Assembly (NCBI GenBank): GCA_944990035.1
Contig: CALYLX010000139.1
Coordinates: 248,001-312,000, forward strand
DNA length: 64,000 nucleotides
Direction of reading: 5' to 3'
Origin: Clitopilus passeckerianus
Lineage: Eukaryota; Basidiomycota; Agaricomycetes; Agaricales; Entolomataceae
How positions within the stretch are numbered: position 1 is the first letter of the stretch; every line of letters begins with the position of its first letter. Below, in pieces: positions 34,546 to 43,210 of this stretch. The notes below the pieces were generated by a model that did not search any database, was not told the origin of the DNA, and saw nothing but the letters and a program-made list of their open reading frames with translations. The translations under genes and the position numbers were made by a program.

Positions 34546-34896
34546 GATGGTAGTACAAGGTTAAGCAGCGTAGTCTATACAAAAGGCAGGTCTATATCTG
34601 AAATTTTGGTGATCGGAGGCCTTGGGTTGCGGTAAAGATTTCGGTGATTGGCACCGGCTTTGGTTATAAACAACTTCCCGTTTTGATCATTCGATAACAT
34701 TCCCGGCTTTTCCACAAAATTCTGAGGCAGCCTCGAGGCAGCTGTGAATTGCGAAATCTCAAAAGCTGGTGGCATGGTATCTTGGCTGATGAATTAACCC
34801 CATTGAAGTCGGAATTTAGGAAAGATGATTGTAGTTCAAAGGCCACTGACACATTGATGCCTCTACTTTGGCTTGCTGCTTTGACTTCTGGGAGAC

Positions 34897-34903
34897 TATA
34901 TAG
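34897..34903 (+). promoter_or_regulatory. TATA box (TATATAG)
   Basis: TATATAG sits 100 bp ahead of the start codon at 35003, inside the 457 bp between the divergent Hsp110 and phosphatase-fold genes. It supports the start at 35003 rather than the upstream in-frame position at 34922. Confidence 0.45.
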
Positions 34904-35002
34904 GTACTGGAATGAGACTAGTTGTGCCCCAACGCTCTGGAAGCCTTTCGCCTGGTCAAATTCACGCTCTTTACCCAAGCTATCGTTTATTTCTCTCGCA
35001 TC

Positions 35003-35842
35003 ATGCCTGCTACTCGTCAGCTTTCTCTCCGCGAACGTCGCCGCGTCGAGCTCCTGGTCAACACGGACATCTCTCCCGAAGTTGACTTCTATCCTCCTTC
35101 TCGGAGAGTCAAAGCACTCGGTCTCGGTCGTGGGCGCTCGCAGACCAAGAAAGCCATAGGCAACACACCATCTGTCGCGACTCGGAATCGGCCCGTAGTG
35201 CCAGACGCCTTCAGTCGTAAGGCCTTACGAGGCTACCACGGTCTCATCCCCTATCTCAGCCTGGGGCTTTACGATCCCAAACTCGCTTCAAAGCCTTCTA
35301 AACTCCGGGGGAATGGTGAATTCACCCACATCATCCAACTCTCATACCTCAAAGACTCTCCAACCACCCCACGTCAGCAGCAATGCAGACTCATCAGCGA
35401 CCCAATCGCTAATACCCATCTCCTCAAGCTCAACATCCACCCCGAAGACCCTGCCCTTTCTCCAGACTTGAGGAACCCATTCTTTATAAACGTGGAACAG
35501 TTCCTGGTTGCTCGAGACTTCCTCTCCCTTGCTTTGCCTTACTCCACTGATGGACAAGCTAGGATGAGCTGGGTTCACCCAACGCCGAATAATCAAGTGA
35601 AAGCCTTGATCACTGCTCCGATCCCTTCGACCAGTAATAGCAGGACTGCTGCAGGCCCTATGGATATCATGGCTATCGTCGCTTGTTACTTGGCGTTTGT
35701 GACTGCTTCGGGCTACAATTACGTTCTTAACTGCTTACAAGATGCTGAGGAAGATCTTCCTGAGATTTGGAGGGACGGGCTTGATGTCATGGCTAACCAG
35801 CCCGAAGCGGAGGATTTTATCGAGGAGCTTTTGAGGGGGTAG
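35003..35842 (+). CDS. Dual-specificity-phosphatase-fold protein lacking the catalytic Cys (pseudophosphatase-like)
   Basis: A single exon of 279 residues. After a basic N-terminus the order of elements resembles a small protein-tyrosine or dual-specificity phosphatase: FTHIIQLSY, LLKLNIHPED, FINVEQFLVARDFLSLALP, then the strand VKALITAP. In the active family this strand leads into the P-loop HCxxGxxRS, but here the loop reads IPSTSNSRTAAGP and has no cysteine. The following helix DIMAIVACYLAFVTASG and the C-terminal helices (LPEIWRDGLDVM) fit the fold. If this assignment is right the protein cannot use the standard phosphocysteine mechanism and may bind phosphoprotein or another partner. A plain uncharacterised protein is the alternative. 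The start at 35003 follows a TATA box. Confidence 0.55.
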   Translation: MPATRQLSLRERRRVELLVNTDISPEVDFYPPSRRVKALGLGRGRSQTKKAIGNTPSVATRNRPVVPDAFSRKALRGYHGLIPYLSLGLYDPKLASKPSKLRGNGEFTHIIQLSYLKDSPTTPRQQQCRLISDPIANTHLLKLNIHPEDPALSPDLRNPFFINVEQFLVARDFLSLALPYSTDGQARMSWVHPTPNNQVKALITAPIPSTSNSRTAAGPMDIMAIVACYLAFVTASGYNYVLNCLQDAEEDLPEIWRDGLDVMANQPEAEDFIEELLRG

Positions 35843-36004
35843 AGCGAGGGACTGGATTTTTATTGGACTACTATTGAACGTTTGTTTAGCTTACATTATT
35901 AGTACAGTTTTAATTTGATCACTACATATACCATTCCTTTCGAAATATTCAGCTGTTATTTACTCTCATCACATTTCATGTTATTTCAGCGGCAAGAAAC
36001 TATA

Positions 36005-37582
36005 TCAGCCCGCAAAGACCATAGTTTCAACATCCTCGTCCTTGTGTCGCACCAAAGCGAACATCTCAGGTTTAAGGAACACCCGAAGCCCCTCCGCTAT
36101 AACCTTCGGTGCTGACAACTCATCCTTCACCCGCAACGGATCCCACCCAAGCGTAGCATCAAGCCCACGCCGCCCAACAACAGCCAGGAAATGCTTCCTT
36201 GAACTTCCCATTCTCGAAGAAGACCCAATGGTGCTGTTCAGATACTGTTGGAAGTGCCAGTTATGTCGGAGCGGTGACACATGGGCGATATAGATGAAGA
36301 GCAAGTCGACGACGCCTACTTCGAGAAACACTCGTCGGAGGCTGTCGCTTGCTCGGGCTAGGCTGGTCACGACTTGGATGGTGCTAAGGAAGACGGCTCT
36401 GTTAGGGTTAGGTGTGTTGGGTTGGAGAAGTCGGAGGTCCTGGCTCTCGTCGGAGTCATTCGCTCTGAATCGCATTTGAATCAGCCTGAGGATGGATAGA
36501 AGAGCAGGTAACTCACGGGAGTCGAGCCAGAGTTTGAAATACGCTGAAAAATATCTGTTCAGTCTCCGCGAATGGTAGACTCTCAAAACGCCTCGTCAGA
36601 CGCGTCCAGACATGCGCTACTGGTAAGCTCGCATCCCGAAGGGCCAGAAAAAGGCGGTGCAGCGACAATAGAGCCCTCATCTGGCTCTGTCGGGGTAATA
36701 GATTCGACCTGATTAACTTTTAGTGGTCACAACAAATAGAATCAGGTTGCGGCGTACCTAGAGAGCATAAGCAGGTTCACAAAGATCTCAGTGACCAAGT
36801 CTGCGTCACATTGGCCATTGATCCACTCCTTCACGACTAGGTGTGCTGATTGGACCCAGAGCTCCACGGCTCCTTGAGGATGGTTTGCCCAGGTATCCAC
36901 TCGAGAAGGGCATTCCAAGGCAAGCCTATCGCATGTGTTAGAGGAAATTGAGAGGAAGACGCTAAATCTGGCTGACCGTGCTGGGCTGAAAAGACTCAAA
37001 AACTCACAGACGGACATCTGGAGATTTAGGCCTGGTTGTTGATGAGGATTGTGATTCTTCTCGTCGGAAGGACACCTGAAGAATGGTAAGATGAATATCA
37101 CGAGACTGCTACGACCGATTTACACGCACCCAATAGTATTTGGGGAGTCAATTGGCACTCCTCCATCCAGTCTGTCGATTTTTATGATCTTGATATAATG
37201 GAGCCAGTCCCTTTGAAGTTGACAGACTTCGAATTTCTCGACCTGTACCTCAGAGAAACCACTGGATCTATCCTTAACAGAGCTTGATAAAAATGTGTTC
37301 AATCCTACAACCGTTGGTCAATACACGGAATCGGACATACCTTCCTCTGTGCGAGATGTTCTTGTGAATATTACGAGTGACCTTGGCCGATTGATGTCCA
37401 AGAACGACAGCAAGGTCAACAGAAGACTTTCCTAGCGCAATAACGGCTTTCCCTGAGAGATAAACACTAGTGATGGCGCTAGCTGTTGAGGATCTAGACC
37501 ATCTCTCTGTTCCATGGACAGTGCTGGATTCAGAGCACGATAGGGAAGAGGCACTGTAACTGGCAGGGCTAGCAGAACGCAT
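36005..37582 (-). CDS. Multi-exon protein of unknown function
   Basis: Coding potential on the minus strand begins with ATG at 37582 (MRSASPASYSASSLSCSESS) and runs through five or more exons to a stop at 36005. The first junction joins GTATGTCC... to an acceptor ending ATCAAG and gives SSVKDRSSGFSEVQVEKFEV. Later exons include RDWLHYIKIIKIDRLDGGVP, CPSRVDTWANHPQGAVELWV, WINGQCDADLVTEIFVNLLM and a long last exon with LPALLSILRLIQMRFRAND and VFLEVGVVDLLFIYIAHVSP. The C-terminal half looks helical and repeat-like (ARM/HEAT character). I cannot name a family. Exact intron positions in the middle are approximate. It converges on the gene at 35003, with only 162 bp between stop codons. Confidence 0.55.
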
Positions 37583-38075
37583 GTCTAGGGACTCCCGAAT
37601 TTCAAGCTCTCCCCAGAGCACACATTTTTATAGAGGCCCATCGATTCGTAAAATTAAGGCAGCTACTGAGCTTTACAGCAATCGCTATGAAGCCAGTTGG
37701 ATGCCAGCCTATCTTCAAGGCACAATGGCGTATCACGAGTCCAAAGAATCGTCAGTGCTTGCCTGCATGAGGAAGCCAACTTGTGGCTTGAACCCAATCA
37801 CGATCTTCCACTGATCGGAAGCGCGTCTGCTGTGTATGTTGCACGAGGCGAGAAGCATTTCATCGCTGGATAAACGGAGAAGGTTCGAATGTTGGTTCAC
37901 AGCACCAGCCCGCGCGGCTTTCTCACACTCACACCTACTGTCTTTTGATGGCAAAATGGTATGGCCTACCGGAATCACGCTCTTATCATAGGATGAGCAT
38001 AGGACATAGGTTGTATAACGAGAATCTATTGTATATAGGTAGTACAGCTAAACTCCTTCCTGAAGGAGGGCAATA
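37583..38075. other. Intergenic, no gene seen
   Basis: About 490 bp containing the promoter of the minus-strand gene starting at 37582 and the 3' UTR of the next F-box gene. No further feature can be supported. Confidence 0.4.
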
Positions 38076-39452
38076 TTAATGCGAAAACGTCTTCGACCTC
38101 CCCCCAATCGTGATATGGAGTTGCCTAGGTGGACTCCTGGGTGGGCATGCCTTCTTCAAACGCGAAAAGAGCCTCGAGATGTCGTCCTTCTTCGCCTCGT
38201 GAGGCCAGAAGTAAGCACGGCGATCCATTATCATGGACTCAAGTGCATCGATTCGGATGTCAATTGGAGCCAAGTCAGTGTACCATTTGGGCAAAGGAGG
38301 TGGGCTCTTTTCGCGCAGCTCAGTCACTACATCGAGCTCTTGCAGGGACGAGCAGGAACCGAGGACTTCCTTGATATCTTTTTCATCCACCCAACAGAGG
38401 TATACGGTTTTCAGTTCAGGGGAGCGACGAAGGAAAGCGACGCTGTCCGAGTGGAGCATATTAACACAGTGGTTGCTTCCGTGCCCAATCTTGATCCTGG
38501 AGAGATTCGTAGTCGACAAGTGTTGAAGGAACGTGGCGAGGGTGACGCCTGGGGTCATTTCCGAACGTACTGTGACGTGAAGATCTTGGATTACTGGGTG
38601 ATCAACCATGATTCCTTGACCACCCAGATTTAAATGGAACTCCGAGGTTAGGTCGAGGCGTAAATCGATAATGAAGGTTATCAGAGCTGGAGAGCGTTGA
38701 AGAAGCATGAGGGCGCCATCTGGTGTTTCTTTGGTGCCGCATAAGTTGAGATGGGTAAGTTGACTTGTATCCATGCCCAGACGAATGGAGCTCGCAAGGT
38801 GTTTCGATGAAAGATCAGCTGGAACAACTGTAAGGCGCCGAAGATACGTAGAATTTGGCCATGTCAGAAAGCTATTGAGGTTTAATGCTGGATATATATC
38901 AAATGCTTGGGGGATGACGGCGATGTGGACCTCTTCTACCTCATGGGATAGGCCAGCGGCGTCGTGGGACGAACTCGATGCAAACCGTTTGTTGAGCAAA
39001 CGAAGCAATGCGGTAGTGAGTGTCATCCTAAGGGCCCTGAGGCGCGATTGTACGGGGGGCATTCTGAAAACCTCTTGGATTTCTTGCAGACCAGCGTCAA
39101 GCGTTGTATAAAGAGGAGGAACGGTGATCGCAATTGTCAAAGGTAGGTGGGTACTCCGTTGTAGAAACGTGGAAAGAATGTCCTTGCGAATAGGAGAGCT
39201 CGACGATAAACGTATCTCTATATGGGTCCAAAGGCGTGGATGGCCTGTAGCCACGTCTCTCCAGAATGAGCAGACGCGTGTCAACGCATGTACAGAGGAG
39301 CTTGTTGGATGTGTAGCAACGGGCAGCGCGACCTCTGGGAAATCTACGACGTACAACTCCATGACGAGGCGGAGGAGCTCTACGGATAATAGAAGGATAG
39401 GACAGCCTTCGGTTTGCTGAATGAGATGATGGTGCATGGGAGATCGTGCCAT
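38076..39452 (-). CDS. F-box domain protein, single exon
   Basis: A 458-residue single-exon protein with a classical mushroom F-box: LLLSVELLRLVMELYVVDF, then VHALTRVCSFWRDVATGHPR and LWTHIEI. Behind it is a leucine-rich repeat-like region with regular strands (LRALRMTLTT, LRRLTVVPAD, LTHLNLCGTKETPDGALMLL, LKTVYLCWVD, LQELDVVTEL). It is a probable substrate receptor of an SCF ubiquitin ligase. It belongs to a different F-box type from the genes at 9018, 11557 and 30029: no introns and a longer, more standard F-box. The motif T-H-L-x-L-x-G-x-K-E-T-P-x-G-A-L is shared with the gene at 46869 and, in part, that at 40286. ATG at 39452 is the first in frame and sits 65 bp after a TATA box. Confidence 0.8.
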   Translation of the reverse strand: MARSPMHHHLIQQTEGCPILLLSVELLRLVMELYVVDFPEVALPVATHPTSSSVHALTRVCSFWRDVATGHPRLWTHIEIRLSSSSPIRKDILSTFLQRSTHLPLTIAITVPPLYTTLDAGLQEIQEVFRMPPVQSRLRALRMTLTTALLRLLNKRFASSSSHDAAGLSHEVEEVHIAVIPQAFDIYPALNLNSFLTWPNSTYLRRLTVVPADLSSKHLASSIRLGMDTSQLTHLNLCGTKETPDGALMLLQRSPALITFIIDLRLDLTSEFHLNLGGQGIMVDHPVIQDLHVTVRSEMTPGVTLATFLQHLSTTNLSRIKIGHGSNHCVNMLHSDSVAFLRRSPELKTVYLCWVDEKDIKEVLGSCSSLQELDVVTELREKSPPPLPKWYTDLAPIDIRIDALESMIMDRRAYFWPHEAKKDDISRLFSRLKKACPPRSPPRQLHITIGGRSKTFSH

Positions 39453-39516
39453 GCTGGGCACGGATAGCTAGTTGAAGAAATAGGGAATTAAGGCGTTTTC
39501 TAACTGAATATCTTGG

Positions 39517-39524
39517 TATATATA
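39517..39524 (-). promoter_or_regulatory. TATA box (TATATATA)
   Basis: TATATATA lies 65-72 bp upstream of the start codon at 39452 on the minus strand, good spacing for a fungal TATA promoter. Confidence 0.5.
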
Positions 39525-40285
39525 GCCAGCTGGCCTGCGTATAGCTTAGTACCCATTGTTGACTAGGTGGCCATAATTTCGGTTGGTGATTGCCAGCCCA
39601 CGGACCCCTTTGTGAGTAGCAAAGAACGAGAAGTCAAAGGTCAATTTCCCTTTTGAAGTAGAAGCGCCGGGAATGGTGCGAGACCCGTGGAACAATGGGT
39701 TCTATTTTTTCCCATTGTTGTGGGTCTTGGCTTTGAGACGAATCTGATTCGCGAAGGAGTTGGGTGAGAAGGCCGTCATTGTCATCCAGGTCTACATTAT
39801 GTGTGTGGCTGTCGAGGCGTTGCGACACACAAAATCATTCGGATGCTTGTGGTATCAACGAGATGGCCTCCATACCGGCGAAATTTCACTTTCATTGTTG
39901 TCATAATGAGAGTGAAAGGAAGTTTTTGGCCTCGTAGAATCGAAGTGACGTCCCAAGAGTAGAGTTTGGCCGTGTTTGCAACAAGCTCTTTCCAACAAGT
40001 TCCTTTCCAACGGTCATGTCAGCGACGAAACGAGGACTTGGGAATATTTGTGACAAATTTTAGAGAGAAACCGCGTGCCTTACGGCCGAGGTGGAAAACT
40101 GTTTGAGGTTCGAAATGGCTCATTCGATTGGATTCAGATCACTAGGACTTTCCGGCTCAACGGTAAGTACTTCTTGCACTTCTGTTACATGTTGAAAGGT
40201 ATCAATAATTAACGACTTGTCTATGATATCCGCAAAAAAAAGTAAAATAACAAATGTCCACGACGTTCCCATAACTAGCCAAGCC
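39525..40285. other. Intergenic, no gene supported
   Basis: About 760 bp between two minus-strand F-box genes. A 64-codon frame at 39634-39828 (acidic, LDDNDGLLTQLLRESDSSQS) has no detectable partner exon and I do not call it. Confidence 0.4.
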
Positions 40286-42040
40286 CTAGATCTCTGGCAT
40301 CCCTTCGCTGTCACTATCACAAAAGGAAAATAGACGCCTATCATCCCTATCCGCCTCTCGGTCTGGCACCTCCACAAGCGCGGGTATGCTCTCGCCGTCG
40401 CTATCAGCAAATAAAGCCCTATCCTCAGCATCCGAGTCCTTCTCTACGTCTTCAAGCTCGGGGTTGCTTTCACCGACATCCTCACTAAATAGACTGCTAT
40501 CATCGCTATCATGGCTGTCGCTTTCTGACCTGAGTTCTGGAGCCTCTATCTCCAGCTCTGAATGCAAATTCAAGGAATGAACACGCTCTGCCCCGGCCTG
40601 AGCGAGCGAGCAATCCGCTGTCGAGGATAGATGCAGAGTTAGGACCACGGAACGAAGATTGTTGACGCCAGTGCCTGCATCTCCCTTGCAGATGTTTCGA
40701 CGATATGTCTTCGTTGCGAGTTCCGGGTCTTCTATGAGCATTTCGACTTGTATCGAGGAAAGGTTCGCAGAGGAAGAGACGACATCCCAACAAATGGCTT
40801 CCAGCCGCGCAAAGATATGCTCCAAATCCTCCATCGTGACATGACAGCGGCTTTCCCGTGCGACGGCGCTCCAGTTTTCCTTCGGGACACAGGATTTAAG
40901 GAAGCGACGGGGGCATGCTGTTACTTCTAGTGTTTGCAGAGAACAGCAAGAAGCCAAGGCATCCCGAATATCTTTCATCCCCGTGCCCATGATTTGAAGA
41001 GTTGAAAGGTCGGGGGAGCGATAAAGGTAGCCAATGTTCTCAGTGTCAAGCAGGGCTTTCGGATAATAAGGGAAACCTGATACGATCCTCAGAACGGAAA
41101 GCATCGGTGTTGTAAGGGGCTCGAATAACGCGGAGAGTGTCGTGACGGTGTTTTGATAATAAACCTCAATACCCAGCTCTTGAAGCTTAGAGTGTGTTAG
41201 AGGATTCTGAGAAGGACCGTGGCCTAGTAACACAATGTTTGCGAGGAGGATTGCCATGTAACTGCCCGGTCCAGCCAAGGTAACGGCGAGACTGTAGAGA
41301 TTGGGTGAGCATCCAAGTAGCTTGAGGACAGAGGCACAGGTCATCTGCGACGCGCGAAGGTTGAGATGCGTGAGTCGAGTAGTGTCAAAAGCCAGATGAA
41401 TACTGGAGAAGTCCATATGCCGATCCAGGTGTGCTGGGGTAGCGGGGACGACTGAGAGGTGGCGGAGTATAGTCGAAGCCGGTTCATCGTCGCCAGTACC
41501 ACCAAGACTGAGGTTGAGCATCCTGTCCTGAGAACTAGGGACAAGGGGAATTTGTATCTCCTCTGCCAAATGGGAGATCTCTAAATGGTGGGGGAGACGT
41601 GGGTCAAACATTGAACGAAGCATAGTTCTGTTAATGCATAGACGAAGTGTGCGCAGGCGCGACCGGAGGGTGCTTATCGCGAGGATGTTGTGTGTTTCCT
41701 GGAAGCCGAATTCCAGATAACCGCTAAAGGGGGTGACTCTGAGGAAGACAGTCAAGGGTAGCGGCTCGCTACGCTCCAGTATCGTAAGGAGGCCACCCCT
41801 GTTTATGAGGGTGGCCGACGTGATGTTGATCACCAAATGATTCCACAGTTGTGGATTGCTAATAGCGACAGCTCTCCACGAGGAAGAGACGTGTGTCAAG
41901 GTGCTCGGAGTCGACCTAGTGGAAAGACACGAAGGCGGGGAAACTCCTTCGGGTTCGCCAAGAGAAAGCTTCATGATGGACCCGAGCACCTCGTCGGGGA
42001 GGGTCGAGACTGGGGAAGGGCTGCCAACGAGAGCGTTCAT
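40286..42040 (-). CDS. F-box protein with acidic tandem-repeat tail, single exon
   Basis: A 584-residue single-exon protein. The N-terminus is an F-box: VSTLPDEVLGSIMKLSL, then LTHVSSSWRAVAISNPQLWN. A long leucine-rich region follows (LRTLRLCINRTML, LRHLSVVPATP, LTHLNLRASQMTCASVLKLL, LQTLEVTACPRR). The last 80 residues are very acidic and made of three imperfect repeats of about 25 residues, each with D-(D/R)-x-x-LF followed by S-D/E-x-x-x-E-x-x-P-E/A-L/I. The repeats may bind a basic partner or tune stability; that is inference. ATG at 42040 is followed directly by the F-box, so the start is secure. Paralogues at 38076 and 46869 lack the tail. Confidence 0.8.
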   Translation of the reverse strand: MNALVGSPSPVSTLPDEVLGSIMKLSLGEPEGVSPPSCLSTRSTPSTLTHVSSSWRAVAISNPQLWNHLVINITSATLINRGGLLTILERSEPLPLTVFLRVTPFSGYLEFGFQETHNILAISTLRSRLRTLRLCINRTMLRSMFDPRLPHHLEISHLAEEIQIPLVPSSQDRMLNLSLGGTGDDEPASTILRHLSVVPATPAHLDRHMDFSSIHLAFDTTRLTHLNLRASQMTCASVLKLLGCSPNLYSLAVTLAGPGSYMAILLANIVLLGHGPSQNPLTHSKLQELGIEVYYQNTVTTLSALFEPLTTPMLSVLRIVSGFPYYPKALLDTENIGYLYRSPDLSTLQIMGTGMKDIRDALASCCSLQTLEVTACPRRFLKSCVPKENWSAVARESRCHVTMEDLEHIFARLEAICWDVVSSSANLSSIQVEMLIEDPELATKTYRRNICKGDAGTGVNNLRSVVLTLHLSSTADCSLAQAGAERVHSLNLHSELEIEAPELRSESDSHDSDDSSLFSEDVGESNPELEDVEKDSDAEDRALFADSDGESIPALVEVPDREADRDDRRLFSFCDSDSEGMPEI

Positions 42041-42297
42041 AGCAGATTGCGGCTAGGGATGAGAAAGGCGACGTGAAATGGGCAAGTTAGGGCTGACCAG
42101 ACAAACGTAAACGAGCTTTTATGAGGGTTAAGCCAACTCGGCAATACCAACCAAAGTGTGCCATTGTTGAACGCTTAGGCCCCTGTAGACAATGGTAACG
42201 TTGATGATGGCCATGGCACATTGCACGAAAAAGACTTCTGGTCCATGCCGGGAGTTGGGCCTTGACCACTGACAACGTGACAAAACCAAGAAAATTC

Positions 42298-42381
42298 CTG
42301 TCCCAGAGAGACTTGAACTCTCGATCTTCCGATATGAGAGTTTTAACAGTCGGACGCTTTAACCAACTAAGCCATGGGACA
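42298..42381 (-). tRNA. tRNA-Asn(GTT) with a 10 nt intron
   Basis: Read on the minus strand, a full cloverleaf forms. The 7 bp acceptor stem is TGTCCCA/TGGGACA, the D stem GCTT/AAGC with loop AGTTGGTTA, the anticodon stem TCCGA/TCGGA, the variable loop AGATC, and the T stem GAGAG/CTCTC with loop TTCAAGT. Between the anticodon-stem strands lie 17 nt: the 7 nt loop CTGTTAA with anticodon GTT plus a 10 nt intron 3' of the anticodon, at the canonical position. Several stretches (ATGGC, AGTTGGTTAA, ACTGTTAA, AGATCG) match eukaryotic tRNA-Asn. Discriminator base is G. Confidence 0.93.
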
Positions 42382-43210
42382 CGATGAGGGCGAAGGATCT
42401 GCAATTGTATATATCTAGTAAGTAAGTTCGTAGCCGACTGTGGGCGCATTCTGATCCGGTTCAAGCAAGGGCCATCTCTCTCTTGAGAGGCTTGGAGGTA
42501 CAAGCGCTGAAGCAAGAGGGTTTCTCAGATCACAGCGACCCCTCTTGGGCCATCGCACGACATTCTTACTGTATACGACTCGTTCCCAGCCCAAGAAACT
42601 TCAGGTCAAACAATGCAATCGCCTACTTGGTACTGCCCGGAACGATGCATTTTCCCGATGGCAATGTATTTTCGCCTGAGTTGGGTCTAGGGGAAGGTGG
42701 GATTCATCATGCTCGGCTACCGTTTAGCAGGATGTTGACAGGAAGCTTGCCATACATTATGGGTAAGTGTAAAATTATTCAGAACCTAGAGAGAGCATCC
42801 CTATCATCATCATGATAGCACCCAAAAGTAAAATTTGTCGCAACTGTAGATTCATTCTTGGGTTCAAAAACTTGCGCACAAAATTGCTGCGATCCAGCCT
42901 GAAGTCAACATCTTCTCAGTCTCATGATTCCCAGCGCGAGGTAGATGGCAGGCGACGGTAAAGGCATTTGTGCGTGTCAACACTCAAGCGTGCGTAAGCC
43001 GGATCAACAATAGCAAACCAGAGCTGAACGCCTCGCGGTTTTCGTTTCAAACTTCACCTCAACCACGACCTTTTCTTGTAGGCCACAGCAACAGTCAAGC
43101 GTATCGCTGCTGCTTCTGGCGGGACTGTTTGGTACGTTTGGCTGCTCCGAAGCGCAATCGTGTAATCTTATCAGGGTCCTTAGGGAAATCAGTCTGGACC
43201 CACAAATACA
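42382..43210. other. Intergenic, promoter of the 995-residue protein gene
   Basis: About 830 bp with no supported gene. The part next to 43211 is the upstream region of the large disordered-protein gene. Short open frames at 42483-42815 and 42970-43230 show no family features. Confidence 0.4.

Noticed and set aside
42087..42515. 142-codon frame on the minus strand upstream of the F-box gene
   Set aside because: It runs straight through the tRNA-Asn gene and has no protein features.
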